Source of the DNA: Heterobilharzia americana
Lineage: Eukaryota; Platyhelminthes; Trematoda; Strigeidida; Schistosomatidae
Length of the DNA stretch: 64,000 bases
Direction of reading: 5' to 3'
Assembly (NCBI GenBank): GCA_944470555.2
Contig: OX104127.1
Location: 30,891,661 to 30,955,660 of the forward strand
Below are positions 35,621-46,938 of this stretch, in pieces. Position numbers and translations under genes: made by a program. The notes beneath the pieces are model-generated. The model saw only the letters and a list, made by a program, of their open reading frames with translations, made no database searches and had not been told where the DNA came from. Positions within the stretch are counted from its first letter, which is position 1; each line of letters begins with the position of its first letter.

Positions 35621-35804
35621 GAGTTGTGTTGATTAAAGGTGGCAAATTAAAGGATCAGGTATGCACATTTTCAAGAAGTGTGATCTTCATCGAGATCAAT
35701 GGTTCAGTCCCTTTGATCATCAGAATTTTAACTTGTTGATTGATCATTAGAGAGAAACCAATCTCATATTGTCTAGTCCTGAGTGATGATCGAATTCTAC
35801 TGAT

Positions 35805-36030
35805 CATTTCGCAATGTGGCCACCACGTTAGAAGGCTTACCATCGCGGTGCACTTTGATGGATGTTAAGTGGTTGGAGGTGATTGGCAGGAAGCCTTGTA
35901 CATAGGTTTTGTGCTTGTTGGCAGTCGTCAGCAAGGCGTATCTGAAACCTTGGGGGGAGTTGATGTCTCCTCTGGGATTCAAACCCGTATCACACAGTGT
36001 CATAGTCAGCGACAGTATGACTGAGCTATT
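35805..36030 (-). repeat. tRNA-like short retroposon, family C
   Basis: On the - strand, AATAGCTCAGTCATACTGTCGC resembles a tRNA head with an A box and is followed by a B-box-like GGGTTTGAATCCC (35975-35987). The body includes CACAAAACCTATGTACAAGG and CTTCCTGCCAATCACC. A matching copy lies at 58780-59100. Confidence 0.6.
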
Positions 36031-36094
36031 CTTGCCGTAAATGACCTCCTGTAAGACCGAGTTAGATACTCAGTCGGATAACTCAGTCCCATGG

Positions 36095-36205
36095 AAGGTC
36101 AGTTATGGCCCGAGTAACTCAGTGGTAATGTGGCTGGCTACAACACTGGATGACACGGGTTTGAACCTCACCAGGGACATCAGTTTACAATGAATGTTAA
36201 GGTTC
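36095..36205 (+). repeat. Family C short retroposon, inverted partner
   Basis: GAGTAACTCAGTGGTAATGTGG and the B-box-like GGGTTTGAACCTC (36159-36171), then AGGGACATCAGTTT, repeat the head of the 35805-36030 copy in the opposite orientation, giving a short inverted pair. Confidence 0.55.
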
Positions 36206-36454
36206 GTACTTGTATATTCAATCTTTTGAGTTAAACATGGTAAATCCTTAGGTTTTGCTATTTAGTTCACCCTTCGAATTTGGTGTCAATCTAACTAATG
36301 TGGATCCAGATGAAGTTGTAAATAAGCCTACATAATTGAGTTTTGAATTTTTGTGGGGACTTATTGATTTCAAATTGGTATTCATTACTCCTTGACATGA
36401 GTTGGGGGTTATTGGAAATCTTTATCGCCAAGTGACAGCAGTAGGAAAATCTGT

Positions 36455-36650
36455 ATCATTAGATTCCGACCCAGTGGTCAGACAGCAACATGCTCACCAA
36501 AAGATCTGAAGGTCGTCGGTTCGATCCTCTGCACGGTGCTGAGTTTGCAATGCTGAGAAGTCCAATACGAGGACGAAGCATCTGTCCAGTATATCTAGGT
36601 CTTCAGTGGTTCTCCAGCTGATGTGACTCTGCAGTGAATGTCAACTTCAA
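36455..36650 (+). repeat. Family A retroposon, decayed hammerhead
   Basis: ATTCCGACCCAGTGGTCAG, B box CGGTTCGATCCTC (36519-36531), then ATGCTGAGAAGTCC, GAGGACGAAGC and TCTGTCCAGT. G8 is A and GAAA is GAAG, so it should be inactive. The tail contains CAGCTGATGTGAC. Confidence 0.6.
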
Positions 36651-37304
36651 GTCCATACCTCTTATAACTGACAGAAGAAGGGAGAACTGCAGTCTCAGAT
36701 AACCACGACTGATAGTACTATTTAGTCCGTTTTGAAAGAAAAATTTAATGAAGACTTGTTTTGTGGTATTATTGCATAGCTCAACCCAACAGTTTTCCTG
36801 TTGACTCCTCACCCCATTCTACGCGTCCCACTGTTTAAGTGGAATCAATTGTCATACATTATTCAATTTTCTATTTACAAAATGTTTACTTTCATTTTTA
36901 CGAACAGTAGGTAGTTGTGGATAAATAATTCGATTGTAGAGATGCATGAATCAGAGCAGGATAAGCAACAAGGATAGTAGACAACCAAACTTCGACCTCT
37001 GTTGTACGAAGAAAAGGAAGAGAGAGATTGCTAGATAAAAGCTTCCATTTATCTTGTTCAGTATTCTTATGGATGTAAATAAAATTCAACAAATGTAGTG
37101 ATATTTAGCGAGGCTTATTAAAACTAAAAATCACTTGACATTTTCGGAGTCATACACCTTACAGTTATCAGTCCCGTCATGTCAGTTTATTTACTGTAAT
37201 ATCAATATGCATTCATATACCGTTGTAATCATAAGTACCAACGCCGTCACCTGATTACATTTAAATATAATAATAGCATCAGAAAAGTAATGAAAGAAGC
37301 CAAT

Positions 37305-37562
37305 TTACTCGTAAACTAATTTGATGAAACAGAAAGTCTGCCAGTTCAAAACTATTGGGTTAGGAGAAAATAGAGAAATCTGGCCAATTTTAGTAGTGGA
37401 ACATGGAATTTGATAGATTAGATTATTTTGCTGATTTGGTTCTATCGGATCCTTAAGGCAGCCGACAAAGCTTATCTCTGAGTGAGTTTGTAGTTTAAAT
37501 GCCACCTTAATTAATTCTGGCTTCGTTAGGAATCCTACGCAAAGTTTCCGATGTACCTTCCT
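37305..37562 (-). pseudogene. Penelope-like element remnant (-)
   Basis: The - strand frame reads HSEISFVGCLKDPIEPNQQNNLIYQIPC, which corresponds to the start of the PLE GIY-YIG domain also seen at 63717-63640. Upstream DNA (37507-37562) matches 63735-63800. The domain is truncated after the IPC motif. Together with the + strand copy it forms a head-to-head inverted pair with arms of about 113 bp. Confidence 0.65.
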
Positions 37563-37566
37563 TATA

Positions 37567-38165
37567 AGGTGTCATTTAAACCTACAAACTCACTTGGAGA
37601 CAAGCTTCGTCGGCTGGTTTAGGGATCCGATAGAGTCAATTAAGCAAAATAATCTCATCTGTCAAACTCCATGTAATGACTATGACGTCAAGAACATGGG
37701 TCAAACTAACCCGATTGTTTCGGGGTCAGTTAGAATAGCCGAACACAGGAATTTAGTTAAATATAGAATAACAGACCCAAATAAGATCAATAATCTTGGA
37801 AAAACTCGGCTATTGTAATGCACGCATTAACACACAACCACACAATAGGGTGGGTGAAATAAAACCACTGTAATCAAGTACAATGTAATTAGGTGACTAC
37901 TGAGAGAGATTGATGATTGAATCCTTGTTCATTGAATCAACACACAGCATACGTAATAGAAATGACGCAACACCTATGCCAGAGATATGGAAAACTTTAC
38001 TAGTAAAAGAAACAAAGAATAAGAGGTGACAGGACTATAAAACGCAGATGTCTAAAGTAATGTGATTATATTGATATGGTTATGAGCAGTAATAATTTGT
38101 GCTCGAGACGCCATGAAGTAAATAATACTATATCACTGTATATTATAACTCACAAACAAAACACT
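37567..38165 (+). pseudogene. Penelope-like element 3' remnant (+), GIY-YIG and 3' UTR
   Basis: The + strand frame at 37594-37818 contains NNLICQTPCNDYDV, MGQTNPIV and VRIAEHRNLVKYRITDPNKIN, a recognisable but damaged GIY-YIG endonuclease (the YIGQT motif has become NMGQT). The 3' DNA to about 38160 matches the PLE 3' segments at 56600-56880 and 63200-63490 with clear divergence, so this is an older copy. Confidence 0.7.
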
Positions 38166-39169
38166 TTCTGTTCAGAATACTTGGTTCTTTTTTATTCACT
38201 TTTCGTATAAATCAAGACCTTTTTCAGAAAAAAAATACAAAGGACGTGAATTAACTGTTTATTAACTGAAGTAATTCAGACTTCTTACTGTTCACCTGCG
38301 CAATTCGTTAATTTGATATTATTTACTTAGACCTTAAAAGGCACAATTTTTCCGAACCATTCATCCACTAACAACCTACCTGACTCAATACCATTTGAAA
38401 AGAGTGCAACCATTTTTTGATAATATCTATATGTGTGTTAACTCCAACTGCATTTATTGATTCCATGTGAGTGCGGCATCTCGCACGCAGGAAGAACAGG
38501 GAGGCGTTTGTCTACCAGGATTACCGCGTACATGCCAGAAAGCATACATCCTTATTCAACAGTGCAATAGCTCATCATTTATTTAATGCGGGATATCTAT
38601 TAAATGCAACTAAATCCTTAATAATAGTCAACAGATGAAAGAACTGGTGCCCAACTCAAATTGTCGAAGCCATCACTGTCTGGCGAGGTAAACCTTAAGT
38701 GTATGTTCAAAAGGAGACAGTTAGCAGTACGTAGAAAGACGGGATTGCATTCATTGAATAAACAACTGGTTAGTTAAGTCAAACCAAGGACAGTGATAAA
38801 TTTGAATTTCACATTGACGGGTCTCTAGATAATAACTAGTTTCATGTTTTCTAGTCCTGGGAATTGACCGAGTTCTATAGAATGCTTTGCGATGTGGCTA
38901 CCAAGCTAGAAAGACCAGCTTCATTGGTTGCAGGCAATCAGTTGGTCTTTTTGATGGATGAGAAATCAAGTACGCTTAGTTCCTTGTAATCACATAAAGT
39001 AATTACGAAACATTCAATCTCATTTTTTAAGGTCCAGCTGCTCCTTGTTATTTGATTTTTAATAGTAGTAGGATTTGCTGTATCTCTAATGTGCAACTGA
39101 TCATTCCTATTGCATGTATCAGGTGTTAATTAGATGAAAAGAGATCCAGCAGCCGGTCCCTTCACCCAC
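38166..39169. other. Non-coding, with a family C fragment at about 38870-38960
   Basis: TAGAATGCTTTGCGATGTGGC and AGCTAGAAAGACC (38879 on) resemble 35800-35835, so a piece of the family C body is present. Nothing else is recognisable. Confidence 0.35.
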
Positions 39170-39600
39170 CAAGTCACATCAGATTTCGAAACTGTCATCC
39201 TCTTCCGCCATATAGAGTGACTGCGAGGCTAGGAATTAAGGGGCAATAATCGAGTTATTCTTTAAAATATATGTTATACGGTTATGAGACGTGGCCGTTG
39301 AAAATGGAAGACATCAAGTGATTGCAGCATTATTCGCATTCGGTGGAATCACCGTGTGACCAGTGTTGAGGTCAAGCGAAGACATCACTTTTTCTATCGA
39401 CCTGTTTTTGTGTACTATAGTAAGGTGTGGTAACTTGAAGCGATGTACTTGTATGCAAGGTTCTACGTTGATTTGTCTATCTGTCTCTCTGTACTTCACC
39501 GAATGTTTGCAATTTGGTATCCTCTTTCACCTCCAGTTGGTAACTTCAACGTATGCACTTCACGATTATTAAATAGCATTTGGTAAATTAAGTTACTGTG
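39170..39600 (+). pseudogene. Second non-LTR retrotransposon fragment, 3' part
   Basis: On the + strand, YMLYGYETWPLKMEDI (about 39265-39315) matches the LLYG-x-ETWPL signature downstream of the reverse transcriptase in schistosome RTE-type elements. A degenerate HRVTSVEVKRR-like segment follows. Stops interrupt it. It belongs to a different lineage from the 26-kb element, which shows no intact form of this block. Confidence 0.55.
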
Positions 39601-39650
39601 CTTGACTGAGTTCACTGCAGTTTTTTTGCTATACGGAGTGTGCTTTTGCG

Positions 39651-39869
39651 TTAGTTCGTGAATTTAAGTGCCCTACTAATGCTGCCAATGTTTGGAATCC
39701 TGTGTAGACTATCCGATATCCCTTCTGTGTAGGCCGTCACTAGGGAAGATATAAATTCATTCCTAGGCATGTTGTAGCTGCTACTAATACTGACCTTACA
39801 CTTCCTCCTATGAAGTCTTGGAGACATTTTAACAAACTCGGGAAGGTAGTTATTGGGCAGTAATGTCAC
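39651..39869 (-). pseudogene. Penelope-like element remnant, linker region
   Basis: The - strand frame contains LLPNNYLPEFVKMS and TAYTEGISDSLHRIPNIGSISRALKF. This resembles the block at 63717-63971 (ITNNYPPQF, then LPNKEGTPETLCRILKKARIKVAFK), the PLE region between reverse transcriptase and GIY-YIG. Only this block remains. Confidence 0.55.
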
Positions 39870-40394
39870 TTTAATATGTCTAAGTTCTCCTAATGTAATA
39901 GTCAGACTTCTGATTCGATTACTTATACATTTAACAAACCCATCGTGACAGATACAGGGTGATGTGTTTATGAGAAGTAAATTGTGCTAGTTACGTCATC
40001 CAGTGAACCATATATCACAGCTGTTTGTTACGTAAAAATAAACAACCTGAAATCGAATAATAACAATGTAACTATATCTCATAACATAAAACAGTTTTCT
40101 GCCTTATCTACTGAAAGTATACAAATCAAAACTAAAGGTTGGTATATTAAATTACTACTAAGGTCTGTTGAGCTAATGCCATGAGTGAAAAGAAAGTACT
40201 CGTGACTTCAGTACGATGAACACAGATAATAAAACAAGGTTGTTGAAGTCTTGTTCACAGTTATCACTAAACTCCTACTCTCTAATTCAACTAAATTTGG
40301 ATTTGAAGGAGATTTATTGAGACAATCAGTGAGATTAGGATGAACAGTGGGTTACATATCATGAATTCAGATAAAGCTAGGTAAATTCTTTGAT

Positions 40395-40580
40395 GATTGA
40401 AGTGAAGACCTATTCTACAGCTTGATCATTTAGTCCAGCTGGTAAAACTCTGAGCCAGTATCTCGTAAGCTGCTGGTATGAATCCTACCACTAGCCAGGT
40501 TTTCATCTTACCTCCAATCATCACCCAATATCGAAAACACAAACCTTGCAAACAATAGTTATTTCGGTTAATTGCACTAA
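40395..40580 (+). repeat. Family B short retroposon, diverged
   Basis: ATTTAGTCCAGCTGGTAAAAC and a B-box-like GGTATGAATCC are followed by GTTTTCATCTTACCTCCAATC and CAATAGTTATTTCGGTTA, the family B order of modules. Confidence 0.45.
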
Positions 40581-41161
40581 TAAGCACATTATGAATGGTA
40601 TTTTGTCTTCACAGATAACAGTAAGTAACATGGACAATAAATTAGGTTGAAAGACGTACTTTGAATTTGGCTCTGAAGATGCTGTGGTAGCTCAACTTAC
40701 ATCTCACTTGCCTAGCTATTCTCAGTCAATATTTCAGCTATCGTATTTCGTTCAGCAGAGCACGTAACAACTTATTCTTCAATACCTTGGACAAGCTATA
40801 TTTTTTAAAGTTATATCATTCTTAAAATACTTGAAGGTTGCTGTAACTCAAATGCCAAAATGCTCATTTCAGCATTTTTTGGAACTTTAGGAAACCGATG
40901 AGCAACAAGTAAAAACAAAGGATGATAGCTGGATTAGCATACATGTATTTCGTGGATTCTCTCCAACTGCTTTATAACCTAAATGACACAGTGTTGATAA
41001 TAAAAAACACGTTATACAGTGTATTTTTACAAGCCGACAAGAATGTTTCTACTGAGACGGAAGGTAACAAAGATTTAAGTTGATTCGGACTTATGAAGTT
41101 GCTACGACTACTCAAACGTTGATTATTTATATAATGATAGGACGAACACTAGAGTTGGCAA

Positions 41162-41163
<2 letters not shown>

Positions 41164-41208
<45 letters not shown>
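41164..41208. repeat. (TA)n microsatellite
   Basis: About 22 uninterrupted TA units. Confidence 0.95.
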
Positions 41209-41210
<2 letters not shown>

Positions 41211-41449
41211 TAAAGTTTTGACGTTGATCGAAAAATAAAGCGAAAAGGAAACGGGTCATGAGGTCATGAAATTTTGTATTGACAAACTTAGGAGATTAAA
41301 ATTACCAAGGAGATGCAAGACTGACAACAGTATCTTTGGGAATATATACATCAGGTTTGAGTCTTTCAATAGCAACCGCTCCGGCAAACCGCAAAAGTGT
41401 GGGTTTTTATTGCTTATTGATCACTTTGTATGACTTCAGTGCCTCAACT

Positions 41450-42155
41450 TTACGTCTAATATCAAACAAATCCCGGATGATTGTTCTGTTTAAGCCTTGT
41501 GGACCCTAATGACTCAAATTTTTCAGGATATGTGGACAAGAAAACTCCTACTTTATTCTTCTGATGGATATCCTTTAGCAAGTACTTGTGAATTGGTAGA
41601 TATAGTTGTGAGTAACAAGAGGTGGGAAATTGTCCACTTTGCATTGTCTCAATGAGCATTTAGTCTGACACGCACAGATTAACCTGTAAGCTAGATACGG
41701 CTTTTTCAGTAGAACGCCCAGTATATTGTTCATCCATGTGGCGATTTCATCCTCTTTGATGGCAAGGTGTAGATAACTGAAGTTTTTATCAACTTTGCTG
41801 AACTTGATTCTCTTCGCTTCTGCCCCCACCGTACTTAAAACAGTATTCAATAAAAATCAGTTCTTCCTAAATTTTCCCTTACTTGAACGGCTGAAGAGTG
41901 TTCTTATGAGACATTTTGGTGAGTGATTAGGCAAACGTTGTTGAAGTTTAAATGAATCTCACTCTACGTGGCTTTCCGATGAATGTATTTATGAATATTT
42001 CTATCTATATGAAGTTGTAGAAAAAATTTTGAAGATTGAAATTTGTTGTTATGCTCAGTTTCTATTGTGAATGCTATATTGAACTGTGCTTCATGAGAAA
42101 TATTCAATGAGGGAGAGGCATGTTCACTATTATCGCCTGTTTGGTTCAAATTCGT
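41450..42155 (-). pseudogene. Penelope-like element remnant, end of RT to start of endonuclease
   Basis: On the - strand, in changing frames, a segment with IHKYIHRKATW (about 41965-42000) fits the HRKPTW block after the PLE reverse transcriptase. CLIRTLFSRSSK (about 41890) fits the following RTLF-x-R block. DNFPPLVTHNYIYQFTSTC (about 41600) fits the lead into GIY-YIG. Each match is partial, but three blocks in the right order and spacing make the assignment reasonable. It is defective. Confidence 0.5.
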
Positions 42156-42701
42156 AAAAAAGAAGGATTGTATGAAATAAACAACTGATCTAATAAAATA
42201 TCTTTCTCAAAGACTGTGGGTGACCACTCCATCAAAAAATAACAAAATCTTTTCGTCTTTCGCCTGACTAAAAGAAACTATGAAGCAGTTAGTAAAATAT
42301 TACCTTACGTATTAATCTGTTGTAAATAGGTATTCATATGAAGCAATAAATATGGAAGGGTATATAACGCGTAAAACAAAGCTGCATCTACTTCACCATA
42401 CAAATTAGCACATTATGCTTAGTCGGAAAGTAAGAAGTTCTTTTACTGAAAACAGAATGGTTGAAGTAAATGCGTTTAAGAAACTGCAACCGTTAAGTAT
42501 CGAACAATAAATGCCTAGATAATCATCATCTAGAGATATATTTGTAGCCTGATAAGTCTTAATCCATCAAATAACAGCATCAAAACAGAATAATTTATCT
42601 TTTGCATTCTGTTTTACCTAGAAAATAATTTTGATTACATTCTTAGTAGGTGGTAAACCGGGTTGTTGTCCAAGAAGTGTACTTCCTCATATGCGATAAT
42701 T

Positions 42702-42769
<68 letters not shown>
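42702..42769. repeat. (TA)n microsatellite with one TG interruption
   Basis: About 34 dinucleotide units, interrupted once at 42725. Confidence 0.95.
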
Positions 42770-42770
<1 letters not shown>

Positions 42771-43189
42771 GTAGCACGATAAAACAAATACACCAGAGAA
42801 AACAAATATGAATTTTTTATTGAGAAAAAAAAAGATTTTTTACAGTTCGTTTTACACATTTTAATGTATTACTTTGCATTTTTTTCGAGCAATATTTTTC
42901 TTGCTCGTTCGCTTTCAATTAAATTACAGTTTTTACATGTCTCTGCCAATAAAATTAAATTATTGTGCAGTGTGTAGTTTAACACAGGCCTGTTTAACCT
43001 ACGGATTGTGAATTTCAACTTTTATGCTGATAATAAGTAAGATTATATGAGATGAGGTTATGGTGACGACTAACATGAAATCATATTGAATAAGAGGATG
43101 AGTTGTTTGCCGTATAGGCTTAACCTGTGTTTTGTTCGATGAACCAATATTCAGGTTGGAGGTTTATATGTCACTGTGTATCACGAAAT

Positions 43190-43390
43190 ATGGATCTTTA
43201 GATACCAACATAGTGACTGGACGGCAAAGTGCTGGGCACTGATGCTGGACGTCAGAGTTTTGATCCCTAGTGGGTTCATGAATGTGCACTGTTGGGGAGT
43301 CCCGTACTGGGATGAAATAATGGTCCAGTGCTCCAAAGTCTTTAATGGTTTTTCAACTGATAACAGTTCATGATAAACAACAACTAAAGC
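43190..43390 (+). repeat. Family A retroposon, decayed hammerhead
   Basis: A tRNA-like head (TGACTGGACGGCAAAGTGC), a damaged B box (AGTTTTGATCCC), then CACTGTTGGGGAGTCCC, ACTGGGATGAAAT and GGTCCAGTGC. C3 is U and A6 is G, so the ribozyme should be inactive. Confidence 0.6.
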
Positions 43391-43654
43391 CAGTATTACT
43401 GATGAAGAAATACGTTCTAGGTAGACTACAGAAAGGCAACGAAAGCTCGTTAAGCCTCTTTCTGCATTGATGGGTGCGGGAAAATTATCATTTGAAAACC
43501 TTAACTATAATGTAAGTGATTCAATTTTCCTAATTCTAAGAGTACACTACAAAGAGCTATGAAAAATATACTGCTAAACTTCAGTAATAGTTACAGATGA
43601 CTCATACCTGCTAGCAGTGCTCTCTAACTGGATCAACGTAATCTAAACACTGAG

Positions 43655-44035
43655 TGTCTATTTCGCTCGTCTAGGGTAGAGATCATCGCTAGTGTATACT
43701 GACTGATTCAACCCCTAAAGTTGAATTGTTCATACCACCACAATTCTGGTTAGCTACTTGAACGAACTGGGTATACGTCGAATCAAATTGTGTTCGCAAA
43801 ACACACCGTCATATTATGTGACATGAATATTTTGATTTCCACAAAAGACTCTAGTGACATTTTCGCCAAAAAATATGTATTTTGTAAACACCTGGTATAA
43901 CTTCAGGTATGGCCAGTCCTCTCATTCAGTTAGTCAAGATAATAGTGGTTTGAAGGATTCAGTTTTGAGGTGAATGGGCCTAGTTACACTGCTGATGAGC
44001 TCATCTCTAGACGAGCGAAACAGACTTTCGGCGAT
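43655..44035. ncRNA. Inverted pair of hammerhead-like motifs, third type
   Basis: On the + strand CUGAUGA (43992-43998) is followed by a hairpin with stem GCUC-A-UC/GA-C-GAGC and loop UCUA (43999-44016), then GAAA (44017-44020). This is the CUGAUGA, stem II, GAAA arrangement of a hammerhead. On the - strand at 43655-43705 the related GATGATCTC...CTAGACGAGCGAAAT appears. I could not fit stem III and the cleavage site convincingly, so this is a candidate or a decayed ribozyme. Confidence 0.4.
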
Positions 44036-44105
44036 TAGACTACCTTAATTCAGCTAGTGAGCACTGATGATTGATGTAAGTGGTCTACAACTACCAATGT
44101 CATCC

Positions 44106-44110
<5 letters not shown>

Positions 44111-44174
<64 letters not shown>
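44111..44174. repeat. (TA)n microsatellite
   Basis: About 32 TA units, just downstream of the hammerhead-like motif. Confidence 0.95.
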
Positions 44175-44175
<1 letters not shown>

Positions 44176-46938
44176 CTGGATATTCCTCCTTCCTGTTCAG
44201 GAAAATAATGTTTGAAGTTCTGTCTGAGGTCCAATAACTAGTATTTTCAGCTACCTTATAGATGGCGTCCGGGAACCAGCATTAGTTTAAAACTACACAA
44301 AACCACATGTAACAGGATGTTCATTGTTTCAAACCTTTCCACTTTTATCTACCTACTACTCTTCAGTCTGTGAATCATACTGAAATTCTCATTCAGAACA
44401 AAAGATTAAGAAAATCAGTTAAAACATCTCTTGATAAAAACACACTTATATACAATTTTAAAGGCAACATGTAAATTCACTGTGGATAGTCTGTAAACGA
44501 AATATCAAATCTAATAACATATGATCATTTTTGTCGTAAGCTGCACAAAATTACTCTGATTTGTCCAATGAACTAGCTAAATTTATGTGTTTTAAAAAAA
44601 ATGTTGGTACTATGATGAACCTAATTATTGTCTACGTGTTCTACAATAACACAATTCATCTTGTAAGAATATTTGGTAGATGAAATAATTTCGCAACATT
44701 TTACACAGTTTTTCTCTAATAATAAGCAAAAAAACGTAGCCGCAAAGAGGACCCATCAAAATTCTACAAAACAACCACAAAACGTTTATAATCAGTCAGT
44801 TAACATTACATTAAGATCTGTGCCAAATATTCGTTGGTTTAGAATCCACCCAAGTACTCTGAAATTACAATGAATTTTGCCTCATTCAGGCATATTCTTC
44901 TGTGCATTGAGAACTGTTTAATGTGTAGAGGTTTTGTCTCTTTGAATAGTATCTCTTGATCCAATCCTTAAGCAAGTCACTTCATAATTCGAGACCATTT
45001 GTTTTCACAAGTGAGATTGTTTAGATTTGACTAAGATTAAGTGCACAATTAATTCTTTATGAAATTCATTCACAGTTCGTTTTTTAGTGAATTTTCCCCT
45101 TCTCTGAAATCCATGTTATCAAACAAAGTCCATAAACTCTGAAACTAAACAATTCTAGTAGCAATATGCTTTCACTTCGCTGTGATTGGTTGAGTAATAG
45201 AATTGTAACTTTACTCATCATGACTCATATCAGTATTGTTTATTTCCAGAACGCCTAAATGTAGGCTAATAATTTATTCAGTTTTTAATTAATTCATCAA
45301 ACAAAACCTATTTAGCATTAGAAATTCTTCTACAGAGCGTTGAAATGCACAGAAATCTTGCTGTCTTCCTTTTTCAATGAAAATCTACACAGTTTATTCA
45401 TGAGAATTGAAGGTAAATGACATCTTGACAACATGTCTTCATATGTATTGAAATATGGCCTGACTTAAGTTCCGACAAGTTTATTCTGAAACACTTGCGT
45501 AACTTCGCTTTAGTTGCTCTCACTAGATACTCCATTCGTTTCATTATAACTCAACGGAATTAAAATAATCAATGTGTATAACTAGTTCAAGTAGACTAAT
45601 ATGTTACAGGAGATCCTTTCATATTCACTATTTGCAGAATACCGTCACTGTTTATTGATACAAAGTGTACTGTCATACCGTAAGAAACGTAAAAGCAGTT
45701 AACTGCTTTCCTCATACAGTTGCCCATGTTTATAAACATGAACGACATTGGTAAGGATAAGTCTAGTAGGGTAATATCAACTCATTTTATCCCACAGATT
45801 CACTTTAGAGACTTATAGCATAAGCAGAATCCAAATGTATACATTCTTTTTATAAAATGGGCAAGAAATGTTAATAGAAACGGAAGATGGCGTAGAACTA
45901 TATGAGATGGATTATTAATTTATTCTACCCAACACACTTGGTATGTATGGTGAGATATGTTATGATGTCAGATTACAGGTGTTTACAGACAGGGGGTCTT
46001 GAATCCAGATAGTTCTTGCTCGTTAACATCAATCATCAAGCTATGAGGAAACCATTGAGGTTACTCAAGTCATTTCCGAAACCCAAACCAGAGTTAGTTT
46101 GTGCTCACTTAGTGGCAATTAAAGATGACATTGTGTTCTAATGAATAACAGATTATGATCAGCACTAAGGATTTAAAGCTTACATTAACAGTCATTCGAT
46201 GACTAGTTCGGACTACAGACTTTTCCTCTATTTCCTACTACTTTATTTTCTCTCTAATTACTGTTTACTTAGAATTGAAATCTATTCCCTCCTTATCATG
46301 ATCTTTGAACTGTCTTTTCAGTGGGAAAAAAGGTTGTACAACTCAATCCCTGAATAATCAAGCTTCTTACAACGAGGAAGTTATTTCTTGTTATGTTTTA
46401 TCACAAGCTGATTGAGTTTTCGGATTCATTCTACTGGGATTGAATTATCTTCTCCAGTGACAGTAGCACTCACTGTTCAGTAGAATATTAAAAGATTATC
46501 TGGAATGTATGCAGCAGAGAGGATGCATATTTTCAATGTGGATTGCACTTTGATTTTTGCTAGTTATTTTTACAAACATCCAGCTACAATGTAAAGCATC
46601 GTAAATTATTTTTCGCACGATAAAATGAAATGAATATTGGAAGAAGAGGAGAAAGACAGAATCTAATAATTTCTTGAAATAGCCAATAAAACTTGTATTT
46701 CTACGTAATATAATGCTGAATAAAATTTACCGATTGAAATAATTTTTCGAAAGCACTCCTGATAGTTTATTTTTATTCATCTGATACACTTATTACTTTT
46801 ATTCAGAGAATTTATCAGCTTACTAATTGAACTGCGTACATGTTTAACTAGCTCACTAAATTTTGAACTGATTGAATATCATAAAATTTGATACAAGAGT
46901 ATCATTCCTCATTGTTTATGTACATATTAATGTTTTGT
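44175..46938. other. Non-coding stretch
   Basis: No recognisable gene or repeat family. A 66-codon + frame at 44673-44873 is discussed under rejected items. Confidence 0.35.

Noticed and set aside
39314..39499. - strand frame with an EH-like and TGH-like text resembling a GIY-YIG tail
   Set aside because: It overlaps, on the opposite strand, the better-supported YGYETWPL non-LTR fragment, so it is most likely an antisense coincidence.
44673..44873. 66-codon + frame with a possible acceptor (TTTTACACAG) inside it
   Set aside because: It could be a terminal exon, but there is no donor partner, domain or compositional shift to support it.
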